19,434 nt of DNA from a bacterium (lineage in GTDB: Bacteria > Oederibacteriota > JAJYGY01), in contig JAJYGY010000377.1 of assembly GCA_021790555.1 (NCBI GenBank), positions 1 through 19,434 of the forward strand, in the 5' to 3' direction. Below the pieces are notes generated by a model. The model was not told where the DNA came from, searched no databases, and saw nothing but the letters and a program-made list of their open reading frames with translations. A program made the position numbers and the translations under genes. This document shows positions 1-6,980 of this stretch, piece by piece (position 1 is the stretch's first letter; each line of letters opens with the position of its first letter).

Positions 1-58
1 ACCCGCTGAGGACCCGTCCCGCGGGGGAAACGAGGAAAACGCGAATCCGCTTGTCCCA

Positions 59-89
59 GGCGGGCCCGGATATTTGACAAGGGCCCGCC
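59..89. repeat. 9-bp inverted repeat upstream of the PorV-like gene
   Basis: GGCGGGCCC (59-67) is exactly complementary to GGGCCCGCC (81-89), with a 13-nt AT-richer loop that contains TTGACA (74-79). No U-tract follows, so it is not a typical terminator. A -10 box at the usual distance from the TTGACA is not convincing. It may be the end signal of a gene left of the window, or an operator or leader hairpin for the gene at 124. The rest of bases 1-123 shows no supported gene. Confidence 0.4.
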
Positions 90-123
90 TTCATATCCAC
101 GAATTGAAACCTGGAGGGGTGCC

Positions 124-1068
124 ATGAAGCGTCAAACCATCAAAGCGGGGCTTTCCGTGCTGGCAGGGCTTGTCCTGGCGGCCGGGCTGAGGGCCCAGAC
201 CAACAACGGCCTGGCCGGCGTGGCCGCGCCCTGGCTGAAGTTCCCCAGCGACCCGCGTTCCGCGGCCATGGGCAACGCGTTCGTGGCCGTGGCCGACGAC
301 GTCAACGCGGCCCAGATCAACCCGGCCGGCCTGTCGCAGCTCACCGGCCAGCAGGCCTCGTTCATGCACAACGCCTGGTTCCAGGGCATCGCCGACGAGC
401 AGGTGACCTACGGCCTGCCCCTGAAGGCGCTGGGACAGGCGGGCCTGGCCGCCGGGGTGGACTTCATCAATTTCGGCTCCATCGAGCGCTACACGGTCAA
501 CGCCAACAACACGCTGACCGACGCGGGCAGCTTCAACCCCTCGGCCTACCACGTGGACCTGGCCTACGGCCAGGCCTGGGGAAGCCTGGCCGCCGGCGCC
601 AACCTGAAGGTGCTGGGCCAGAGCCTGGATTCGGACAACAGCAGCAGCTTCGGCCTGGACCTGGGAAGCCTGTGGAAGCCGGACCTGGCCGGCATGTCCT
701 TCGGCCTGGCGGTGCAGAACCTGGGGGCCCAGCTGGACGGCTCGAACCTGCCCACCAACCTGAAGCTGGGCGGCGCCTGGGCCGGGCGGGCCGGCGCGGG
801 CAACAAGCTGACCCTGGCCGCGGACCTGGACCTTCCCACCGCCGACGCCAGCTCCACCAGCGTGGGGCTGGGCGGCGAGTTCTGGTACCAGGGCCTGCTG
901 GCCGGAAGGCTGGGCTACGTGTTCGCCAACACCGGCACCCTGACGGGCATCACCGGCCTGACCGCCGGGGTGGGCCTGAAGTACCGCTGGGCCGAGGTGG
1001 ACTACGCCCTGGTCACCGAGGGAGACCTGGGCACCGGCAACCTGATCTCCCTGCTGGTGGGCTTCTAA
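124..1068 (+). CDS. PorV/PorQ (UPF0164)-like outer-membrane protein
   Basis: A 314-aa protein with a clear signal peptide: a basic start (MKRQ), a hydrophobic core at about residues 8-22, and a likely cleavage after LRA (about residue 24). After it comes a block typical of the PorV/PorQ and UPF0164 family (SDPRSAAMGNAFVAVADD, then INPAGL). The rest is glycine- and asparagine-rich with alternating hydrophobic residues, as in an outer-membrane beta-barrel, and the last residue is Phe (LLVGF), as barrel assembly prefers. The ATG at 124 follows the ribosome site GGAGGGG (113-119). Members in Bacteroidota serve type IX secretion. Here no other secretion gene is present, so that role is not supported. 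FadL-like transport is another possibility. The gene is followed directly by a strong terminator and looks monocistronic. The family call is fairly sure and the function is unknown. Confidence 0.8.
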   Translation: MKRQTIKAGLSVLAGLVLAAGLRAQTNNGLAGVAAPWLKFPSDPRSAAMGNAFVAVADDVNAAQINPAGLSQLTGQQASFMHNAWFQGIADEQVTYGLPLKALGQAGLAAGVDFINFGSIERYTVNANNTLTDAGSFNPSAYHVDLAYGQAWGSLAAGANLKVLGQSLDSDNSSSFGLDLGSLWKPDLAGMSFGLAVQNLGAQLDGSNLPTNLKLGGAWAGRAGAGNKLTLAADLDLPTADASSTSVGLGGEFWYQGLLAGRLGYVFANTGTLTGITGLTAGVGLKYRWAEVDYALVTEGDLGTGNLISLLVGF

Positions 1069-1090
1069 GGCCACGCGGTTCCGGCCAAAA

Positions 1091-1121
1091 AGGCCGCCCG
1101 GATTCCGGGCGGCCTTTTTTT
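1091..1121 (+). terminator. Rho-independent terminator after the PorV-like gene
   Basis: An 11-bp perfect stem, AGGCCGCCCGG (1091-1101) with CCGGGCGGCCT (1105-1115), a 3-nt loop and a run of T (1115-1121). It starts 23 nt after the stop codon. A-residues at 1087-1091 would also give a short U-run on the other strand, but no minus-strand gene ends here. Confidence 0.9.
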
Positions 1122-1141
1122 GTCGCGGGCCGGCCAGGGGA

Positions 1142-1170
1142 TTGACATTTTTTCGGCTTGTCCCTATCGT
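1142..1170 (+). promoter_or_regulatory. Sigma70-type promoter for the DUF2231-like gene
   Basis: A perfect -35 box TTGACA (1142-1147), a 17-nt spacer and a -10 box TATCGT (1165-1170, 4 of 6 consensus). It lies just after the terminator of the previous gene. Transcription would begin near 1177, giving a leader of about 50 nt to the start at 1227. Confidence 0.6.
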
Positions 1171-1226
1171 CTTTCGCGGGTTCCTGCCGTCCCCCTTTGC
1201 CCCCACACGCCGCTCGGGAGGTTCCC

Positions 1227-1664
1227 TTGCAATCCCTGTTCGGAGTCCCGCTCTACCTGCTGCACCCCATGATGGTGCATTTTCCCATCGCCCTGCTCAT
1301 CGTGGGGTTCGGCGCGGCCCTGCTGGCCCGCTGGAAGAGGTCGCCGGACTGGCTGCCCAAGGCGGCGGCCTGGATGCTCTGGACCGGCACCCTGCTCCTG
1401 TGGCTGGTGCTGGCCCTGGGCCTGCTGGCCGAGAACAAGGCCCAGCACGTGCCTCCGGCCTGGAAGGACCTGTACGAGCACAAGTGGTGGGCCTGGCGGG
1501 CGGCCTGGGCCTTCACGGGGCTGAGCCTGTGGCGCTGGCTGGCAGGCCGGCGGCTGGAGTGGGCCACCCTGCTGGCCTGGCTGGGCTGCGTGGCCCTGCT
1601 GGCCGTGGCGGCCCACCACGGGGCCGAGCTGGTCTACACCTGGGGCATGGGGGTGGCTCCCTGA
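1227..1664 (+). CDS. Small DUF2231-like polytopic membrane protein
   Basis: A 145-aa integral membrane protein with about four hydrophobic segments (roughly residues 10-35, 45-68, 86-106 and 112-132). The N-terminal motif LLHPMMVHFPIALL and the C-terminal HHGAELVYTWGMGV match the conserved ends of DUF2231 membrane proteins, where paired His residues have been suggested to bind haem or metal. I chose the TTG at 1227 because GGGAGG (1216-1221) sits 5 nt before it and the family motif begins at once. An in-frame ATG at 1158 would overlap the promoter -10 box and add a proline-rich, non-homologous N-terminus. A 100-nt gap without a clear terminator separates it from the next gene, so the two may share a transcript. 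Molecular function is unknown. Confidence 0.7.
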   Translation: MQSLFGVPLYLLHPMMVHFPIALLIVGFGAALLARWKRSPDWLPKAAAWMLWTGTLLLWLVLALGLLAENKAQHVPPAWKDLYEHKWWAWRAAWAFTGLSLWRWLAGRRLEWATLLAWLGCVALLAVAAHHGAELVYTWGMGVAP

Positions 1665-1764
1665 GGGCGGCGGGAACTTCGCCCTGGAGGCGGCCGTCTC
1701 CCCTGGGTGTCCTTCCAGGGGGGCGCCGGTGGGACTGGCGACGATGCCATTTTTGGAGGTGCGC

Positions 1765-2535
1765 GTGAAGAGCTTCACGAGGATCAAGTTGCCGGGCCTG
1801 GCGGCCCTGCTGGCGGTGGGGCTGTCCGCCGGGGCGGCCGGCCTGGCCGCCCGGCCGAAGGCGCCGGCCAAGTACGCGGCCCCGGCGACGCCGGTGAAGG
1901 CCCCGGACAAGCTTTCCGACCTGCACAAGCTGCTCACCGACCAGGTGGAAAAGGTCTTCGGCGCCCGCATCAGCATCCGGCCCGTGGTGGTGGGCCTTTC
2001 GCGCCAGATCCTCTCCAACGGCCGCATCCGCCAGGTGGACATGACCCTGGGCAGCTTCGACTACCAGGGCCTGCATTTCAGCGACGGGGAACTGCTGCTG
2101 GACCACCTGTGGATGGATCCCAAGGCCCTTTCCCGCTGGGAAATCCGGGTGACGCGCGTTCCGGAATCCAGCAACAAGCTCGTCATCAGCCTGCCCTCGC
2201 TGCAGACCAAGCTGGCCCAGGAGATGGGGGGCGGCTTCCAGATGCAGGCCGTGGTGGGAGACCAGAGCCTGCAGCTGTCCGGCAAGGGGCGCTTCCTGGG
2301 CCTGCCCATGGACTACAAGACCGAGGCCGTCCTGCGCTACAAGGACGGGGACCTTCGCCTGGTCCCGCGGAAGGTCATCTGGGGATACTGGAAGATCCCG
2401 CGCTGGCTGTGGTGGCTGGGCCGGGGAAACTGCCCGGACAAGCCCGTGCTGACCCTGCCCGACTGCTGGATCCCCTGGAACATCCAGCAGATCCACGTCT
2501 CCTGGGACCACATCGTGCTCTCCACGGACTGGTGA
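1765..2535 (+). CDS. Exported DUF2993/LmeA-like protein
   Basis: A 256-aa protein starting at GTG 1765, chosen because GGAGGT (1755-1760) lies 4 nt upstream. ATGs at 1729 and 1744 lack a comparable site and would place the ribosome site inside the gene. Residues 1-28 form a signal peptide (MKSFTRIKL, then a Leu/Ala/Gly core). The mature part has repeated two-strand patterns (SNGRIRQVDMTLGSFDYQGL; GKGRFLGLPMDYKTEAVLRY) like the DUF2993/LmeA group, which is thought to have a lipid-binding tubular fold. The C-terminus is rich in Trp (WGYWKIPRWLWWLG). It probably acts in the periplasm, perhaps with lipids, but this rests on fold-like pattern only. The stop lies 36 nt from the convergent stop of the TldD-like gene, with no terminator visible between. 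Confidence 0.65.
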   Translation: MKSFTRIKLPGLAALLAVGLSAGAAGLAARPKAPAKYAAPATPVKAPDKLSDLHKLLTDQVEKVFGARISIRPVVVGLSRQILSNGRIRQVDMTLGSFDYQGLHFSDGELLLDHLWMDPKALSRWEIRVTRVPESSNKLVISLPSLQTKLAQEMGGGFQMQAVVGDQSLQLSGKGRFLGLPMDYKTEAVLRYKDGDLRLVPRKVIWGYWKIPRWLWWLGRGNCPDKPVLTLPDCWIPWNIQQIHVSWDHIVLSTDW

Positions 2536-2571
2536 GCCGGGCGGCGGGCTGAGCGGTCCGGGGCGGCCGGA

Positions 2572-4281
2572 TCATTTTCCGGCGTCCCGCGCCCCGCCGG
2601 CGAAGGGCGGCGGCAGCACGCGGCCGCGCCTCCTGCCGGCCTTCTGGCCCTGCACCTCCAGTTCGGAAACCAGCAGGGGCGGCGTGACCGACGAAACCGG
2701 CACCCAGCCCGAAGCCGCCCCGCACATGCCGTTGAAGACCACGGGCTTGTCGCCCGTGGCCACGATCCTGCCGATGGAATCCAGGGGCGTCCCCACGATT
2801 TCCACGCCCCTCACCAGCTGAAGGTGGCCGTCGCTGGCCCAGACCCGGTAGACCTCCTGGGGGATGCCCCGGAAGGCCTGCGAGGCCCCCTTTTCCGTCA
2901 CCGTGTCCCCCCCCAGAATGCGCTTGAAATACAGGCCATAGGGCTTGCCCTGCTCGCGGCAGAGCCGGACCAGGTCCCGCATGAGCCGCTCCCGGCTTTC
3001 GGTCCTTGAACTGGCCAGGACGAGGTTTCCCATCCGGCTGCAGGGCCGGTGGTAGCCGTCGCAGCGTCCGTGCCCGTTGCTTCCGGAAAACCCCTTGATG
3101 GGGCAGCGCGACATCAGGAACCCCACCAGCTTGCCCTTTTCCACCAGGTCGGCCCTCCGCGCCGGCACCCCCTGGTCGTCCACCTCGTAATGCCCGTTGA
3201 GCGGCTGGCCCTTCCAGAAGGCCAGCCGCGGGTCGTCGTAAAGGGAAAGGAAGGGCGGCATCACCTGCCGGCCCACCTTGTCCTTGAAGGTCTGGCCCTC
3301 GTTCTCGTCGCGCTGGCGCTCCCCCTCCAGGCGGTGGCCCATCACCTCGTGGATGAAGACCCCGGCGGCCGCGCCGGAGAGCAGGGCCGGGCCTTCGTAG
3401 GCCGCCTGCAAGGGGGCCCGGCGCTGCCTGAGGAAGCCGGAAAGGAAGGAGGCCAGGCGCCGCCTCATCGCCGCCGCGGAGGGGACCTCGGCCCAGGTGT
3501 CGTAATAGTCGGCCTCCTCGTCCTGCAGGGGCGTTCCATCCTTGGCCTGGCAGGCCGCCGACAGGCTCAGCACCCAGCGCTGGTGCTGGCGGGCCACCCG
3601 GGCGCCCTGGCTGTCGACGAAAAAGTCGCGCGTCCGGCGCACGCTCAGGTCCAGGGTGGCCCCGTCCAGGCCCGGGAAATCCTTCATCACCGCGCTGGCC
3701 TGGCGCAGGTCGCGCCGGATCTGCGCGCGGGGCACGCTCAAGGGGCTGAAATCGTCCGAAAGCACGGTGGGGGTGCTGTACGAGAAGTCGGCCAGCTTTT
3801 CGGTCCCGGGATGGTCCACCAGGTAGGCCATCTTGTCGTTGTACTTCTCGTTGGCGTCCTTGAAGGCCGCGTCGGCCAGCTGCCAGAAGGCCGTGCGGAG
3901 GGCCATGGGGTCGTCCTCCACGGGCGCGCTGAAGGTGGGCTGGGCGTAGTCGCCCACCCGGGTGTCGTCGAGGAGGGGGCTCCCCACGCGCAGCTCCACC
4001 CGGATGACCGCGCCGCGGTTGGAATCGGAGCTTTGCAGGGCGCCGTAGGCGGCCCAGGCCTCGAAGCTCTTCACGTCCTTCAGGGCGAAGGCCAGGTAGT
4101 AGGGCGGGGAGAAGTCCTTCGCGCGCAGGAGCGGGAAGTCGCGCCCCAGCTCCTTGCCCATGGCGGCCAGGGTGTCGTCGCGCCAGGCGTCCGGGGAGGC
4201 GGCCGCGGGCGCGGCGGCGCGGGCCCGGCAGAAAACCGGCGCCAGCAGGGAAGCCAGGGCGAGCAGGGCGAAGGGGCGCAT
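2572..4281 (-). CDS. Exported TldD-like metallopeptidase, catalytic copy
   Basis: A 569-aa protein of the TldD/PmbA (modulator of DNA gyrase) family. A signal peptide covers about residues 1-24 (MRPFALLALASLLAPVF then RARA), which is unusual since TldD/TldE act in the cytoplasm. The zinc motif HExxxH is intact: H311, E312 and H316 in HEVMGH, followed by RLEGE. Further family marks are SNGHGR, a RMGNLVL block, and MCGAASG with C520, in the place of the third metal ligand of TldD. I chose the ATG at 4281 because it lies 5 nt after the stop of the upstream paralogue and begins a signal sequence; the open frame extends to 4419 but only inside the neighbour. It is the last gene of a three-gene operon. 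A peptidase on small or unfolded peptides is expected; the substrate is unknown. Confidence 0.85.
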   Translation of the reverse strand: MRPFALLALASLLAPVFCRARAAAPAAASPDAWRDDTLAAMGKELGRDFPLLRAKDFSPPYYLAFALKDVKSFEAWAAYGALQSSDSNRGAVIRVELRVGSPLLDDTRVGDYAQPTFSAPVEDDPMALRTAFWQLADAAFKDANEKYNDKMAYLVDHPGTEKLADFSYSTPTVLSDDFSPLSVPRAQIRRDLRQASAVMKDFPGLDGATLDLSVRRTRDFFVDSQGARVARQHQRWVLSLSAACQAKDGTPLQDEEADYYDTWAEVPSAAAMRRRLASFLSGFLRQRRAPLQAAYEGPALLSGAAAGVFIHEVMGHRLEGERQRDENEGQTFKDKVGRQVMPPFLSLYDDPRLAFWKGQPLNGHYEVDDQGVPARRADLVEKGKLVGFLMSRCPIKGFSGSNGHGRCDGYHRPCSRMGNLVLASSRTESRERLMRDLVRLCREQGKPYGLYFKRILGGDTVTEKGASQAFRGIPQEVYRVWASDGHLQLVRGVEIVGTPLDSIGRIVATGDKPVVFNGMCGAASGWVPVSSVTPPLLVSELEVQGQKAGRRRGRVLPPPFAGGARDAGK

Positions 4282-4286
4282 GGGGC

Positions 4287-5996
4287 TCACTTGGAGAAGG
4301 GCGCCGGCAGGACCGGCAGCCTGGTTTTCAATCCTTCCTGCTTCTGCAGCTCCATCTGGGAGAACAGCAGGGCAGGGGAGACCACCGAGACGTTCACCCA
4401 GCCCGAGGAGGAACCGCACACGGCGTTGTCCACGGCGTCGCGGCGGCCCGTGGCCACGATGCGCGAGAGCGCGTTGAGCGAGGTGCCCACCAGTTCCACG
4501 CCGCGCACGGGCTCCTCCGCGCCGGTCTTCGCGTCCACCCGGTCGATCTCAAGCGGCAGCAGGCGGAAGGAATCGTAGGTGCCGGTGTCCTGGGGAACCT
4601 GGTCGTCTCCCAGCAGGCGCCTGACCAGAAACCCGCAGGGCTTGTCCCGGCGCCGGCATTCCTCCATGAGCCGGCGCTTCAGGTCGGCCTCGCCCTCGCG
4701 GCGGGAACTGAGCAGGATCAGGTTTCCCATGCGGCCGGCCGGGTCGTGCTGCGAGTCGCAGCGGCCGTGGCCGTTGCTTTCCGGAAAGCCCTTGGCCGGC
4801 GTGCGCGACATCAGGAACCCCTTCAGCACGCCGTCCCTGACCAGATCCACCGGCATGGCCGGCACGGCCTGGTCGTCGAAGGCGTAGTGGCCGTTCAGGG
4901 GCGTGCCTTCCCACCGCGCCAGGGTGGGGTCGTCCCGCAGGGAAAGGAAGGCCGGCATGATGCGCTGGCCCAGCTTGCCCTTGAAGGTCTGGTCGGCCTG
5001 GTCGCCGTCCTGCAGCTCGCCTCCCAGGTGGTGTCCCAGGACCACGTGCACGAAGACGCAGGCGGCCGGGGCCGAAAACAGGGCCGGGGCCGAGATCGGG
5101 TCCTGCACCGGGGCCAGGCGGCGCCTCATCAGGCCCTCGGCCAGGGCGCGGCAGCGCGCCTCGAGGCCGGCCGTGGTGGGAAGGGAGGGGAAGTCCAGGT
5201 AGTGCAGGTCCCGCTCGTCGGTGAGGGTGCTGCCGTCGGGCGCCTGGATGGAGGCTGCCAGGCTCAGGGCCAGGCGCAGGGTCTGCGTGGCCAGGCGGCC
5301 GCCCTCGGTGTTGACCAGCAGGCGGCGCACCCGCCAGCAGGAAAGGGAGACCTGGGGGTCCTCAAGCAGGGGGTAGTCCAGGAACACGGCGCTGGCGCGG
5401 CGCAGTTCGTCCTCCAGGGCGGGGCGGTCGAAGGGCAGGGGGTGGAAGGGCTCCACGTCCACCCGGGCGGGTTCGCGGCAGAAGTCGGCGGGCCTGTCCT
5501 TTTCCTCGGGGCGCGATTCCAGCCAGGCCTCTTTGCGGTAGTAGCCGGCAAGGCTCTTCTTGAACTGGCTGTCGGTCATCCGCCAGTACAGGGCCCGCAG
5601 GGCCATGGGGTCGTCGTCCAGGGGGGCCTGGTTGTAGAGGCCGCGGCCCTGTCCGGCCTGGCTGTTGTCCAGGCGGTAGCTCCCCACCCGCAGGTCCGTG
5701 CCGGCCACGCGCTGGCGGGTGTCGGAATCCGAGAGCAGGGCCCCGTATTCCGCGGTCAGGTCCAGCTCGTGGATGTCGCGCAGGGTGTATTCGATGAAGT
5801 AGGGCGCCCGCAGGCCGGGCAGGCGCAGGCCCTTTTTGCCGCGGTCCAGCTCGGCCTGCATGGCGTCCAGCAGCAGGTCGCGCCCGGCGTCCGGGCTCAG
5901 GGCGGCGGGCGCGCCCGCCAAAACGGGCCGGGGAGCCGCCTGAAGCAGGGCGGGCAGCAGGGCCAGCAGCAGCGCTGGCAGCGGGGACCGGTTCAT
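4287..5996 (-). CDS. Exported TldD-like protein lacking the catalytic Glu
   Basis: A 569-aa paralogue of the next gene, with the same length and collinear motifs (DDDPMALRA; TFKGKLGQRIMPAFLSL; PLNGHY; GFLMSR; SNGHGRCD; RMGNLIL; VCGSSSGW). A signal peptide covers about residues 1-20 (MNRSPLPALLLALLPALLQA). The metalloprotease motif is altered: H317 and H322 remain, but the Glu is V318 (GTG, complement of 5043-5045), giving HVVLGH. The following LEG of TldD is LGG (G325). The C-terminal Cys (C527) is kept. It could therefore still bind metal but should not hydrolyse peptides, and is likely a non-catalytic partner, analogous to TldE. The ATG at 5996 overlaps the stop of the membrane gene by 4 nt (ATGA). 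The reading frame is intact, so this is not a decayed gene. The same frame runs open to 6767, but that part is antisense to real coding and lacks family similarity. Confidence 0.85.
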   Translation of the reverse strand: MNRSPLPALLLALLPALLQAAPRPVLAGAPAALSPDAGRDLLLDAMQAELDRGKKGLRLPGLRAPYFIEYTLRDIHELDLTAEYGALLSDSDTRQRVAGTDLRVGSYRLDNSQAGQGRGLYNQAPLDDDPMALRALYWRMTDSQFKKSLAGYYRKEAWLESRPEEKDRPADFCREPARVDVEPFHPLPFDRPALEDELRRASAVFLDYPLLEDPQVSLSCWRVRRLLVNTEGGRLATQTLRLALSLAASIQAPDGSTLTDERDLHYLDFPSLPTTAGLEARCRALAEGLMRRRLAPVQDPISAPALFSAPAACVFVHVVLGHHLGGELQDGDQADQTFKGKLGQRIMPAFLSLRDDPTLARWEGTPLNGHYAFDDQAVPAMPVDLVRDGVLKGFLMSRTPAKGFPESNGHGRCDSQHDPAGRMGNLILLSSRREGEADLKRRLMEECRRRDKPCGFLVRRLLGDDQVPQDTGTYDSFRLLPLEIDRVDAKTGAEEPVRGVELVGTSLNALSRIVATGRRDAVDNAVCGSSSGWVNVSVVSPALLFSQMELQKQEGLKTRLPVLPAPFSK

Positions 5997-6760
5997 GCTT
6001 CCTCGGAAAAGCCGCCCAGGCGGCGGTACAGCAGGGCCATCCAGACGGTGTCCAGCCAGAGGGAAAGGGGACGGCAGGCCAGGCAGGCGGCCACGAAGCC
6101 GGTGCTCAGGCCCGCCCCGGGCTGGGCCAGGCCGGGCAGGACATCGGCCAGGTTGGAGAGAACGCCGAAGACAAGGAAGACCCGCAGGAAGGTGAAGTCC
6201 CGGCCGGCCACGCGGTCGCGGCTGGCCAGCAGGCTCTGGCGCGCCCCGGCGCCTTCCCACACGACCAGGGCCGGCGCCAGGCCGCGGCGGTAGAAGTAGG
6301 CGAAGGCCGGCACCAGGCCGGCCAGCAGGAGGGCGGCGCAGGCCAGCAGTCCGGGCAGGGTCTTCAGGTTGGCCAGGGCCATCAGGGCCAGGCCGGGAAG
6401 CGCGCCGGCCACGCACCAGGGCAGGACCAGGAAGGCCAGCATGAGCTGCGATCCGACGGTCCGCAGGGTGGATTTCAGCGGCCCCTGGCTGGGGCGCAGC
6501 CCCGGGATCAGGTCCGGGCCCAGCCAGCCCAGCAGCACCACCTGGCAGGCCAGGTACACCGGGGTGTAGGCGGCCTGCAGCAGGAGCTGGGCGGGGTTGG
6601 AGAAGCTTTTCCAGCCCAGCAGCAGGTCCAGGGGCAGGGAGGAGAGCAGGCCCAGGCCCCAGAAGCGGAGGGGGCGGCGCTTCAGGACCCTCAGGCCCGG
6701 GCCGAAGGCCAGCGCCAGGTCGGCCTTCAGGGAAGCGGAAAGGGAGGGCAAGGCGGGCAC
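5993..6760 (-). CDS. Polytopic membrane protein of unknown function
   Basis: A 255-aa protein with about six hydrophobic segments separated by short basic loops (RRPLRF, YFYRRG, YRRLGG), so an inner-membrane protein. The layout is loosely like membrane domains found with glycerophosphodiester phosphodiesterases or other DUF membrane proteins, but I cannot name a family. It starts at GTG 6760, the first start in frame after the promoter. No strong ribosome site precedes it, and TTG at 6751 is an alternative. Its TGA overlaps the ATG of the inactive TldD-like gene (5993-5996), which implies translational coupling. It is thus the first gene of an operon with two exported TldD-like proteins, and may transport or anchor something linked to them. 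That role is inference only. Confidence 0.7.
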   Translation of the reverse strand: MPALPSLSASLKADLALAFGPGLRVLKRRPLRFWGLGLLSSLPLDLLLGWKSFSNPAQLLLQAAYTPVYLACQVVLLGWLGPDLIPGLRPSQGPLKSTLRTVGSQLMLAFLVLPWCVAGALPGLALMALANLKTLPGLLACAALLLAGLVPAFAYFYRRGLAPALVVWEGAGARQSLLASRDRVAGRDFTFLRVFLVFGVLSNLADVLPGLAQPGAGLSTGFVAACLACRPLSLWLDTVWMALLYRRLGGFSEEA

Positions 6761-6814
6761 GGTCCAAAGGGGGGGATAGTCCGTCGCCGCCGCCGGAAAG
6801 GCGCGGCGGCTTCC

Positions 6815-6843
6815 TCTATATATCCCCCCGCCCTGCCCGTCAA
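6815..6843 (-). promoter_or_regulatory. Probable promoter of the membrane protein/TldD-like operon
   Basis: On the minus strand, -35 TTGACG (complement of 6838-6843), a 17-nt spacer and -10 TATAGA (complement of 6815-6820) inside the AT-island GATATATAGA; a TATATA box with 15-nt spacing also fits. Transcription would start near 6808, about 48 nt before the GTG. The 6761-6980 region is divergent with the glycosyltransferase gene. I see no comparably good promoter for the plus strand. Confidence 0.5.
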
Positions 6844-6980
6844 GCCGGCCGCGGCGGACAATTTTCCTGCTTGTTACGGCGCCTTGACGCGTTCGTCATG
6901 GGCGGGGGGCACCATGGGGGCCTCGGCAGGCTCCGGGGTGGTCGCGGGGCTTCGCCGCGGGGACCTTCGGAGGCCCACGC

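Noticed and set aside
1700..1721. Hairpin CCCCTGG/CCAGGGG read as a terminator before the DUF2993-like gene
   Set aside because: No U-tract follows and the stem is only 7 bp, so termination is not supported.
3049..6293. Long plus-strand frames (509 and 515 aa) opposite the TldD-like genes
   Set aside because: Their composition mirrors the antisense of real coding sequence and no motif, start site or promoter supports them.
2572..6760. A RiPP (microcin-like) gene cluster around the TldD-like pair
   Set aside because: No precursor peptide, maturation enzyme or ABC transporter gene is seen nearby. The signal peptides also argue against cytoplasmic precursor processing.
5997..6767. A 257-aa N-terminal extension of the inactive TldD-like protein
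   Set aside because: The extension is Pro/Gly/Arg-rich and overlaps the membrane protein gene in another frame. The signal peptide begins at 5996, where ATGA overlaps the upstream stop.
6786..6810. GCCGCCG/CGGCGGC hairpin in the divergent region
   Set aside because: It is simple GC repeat sequence without a U-tract, likely by chance at this base composition.
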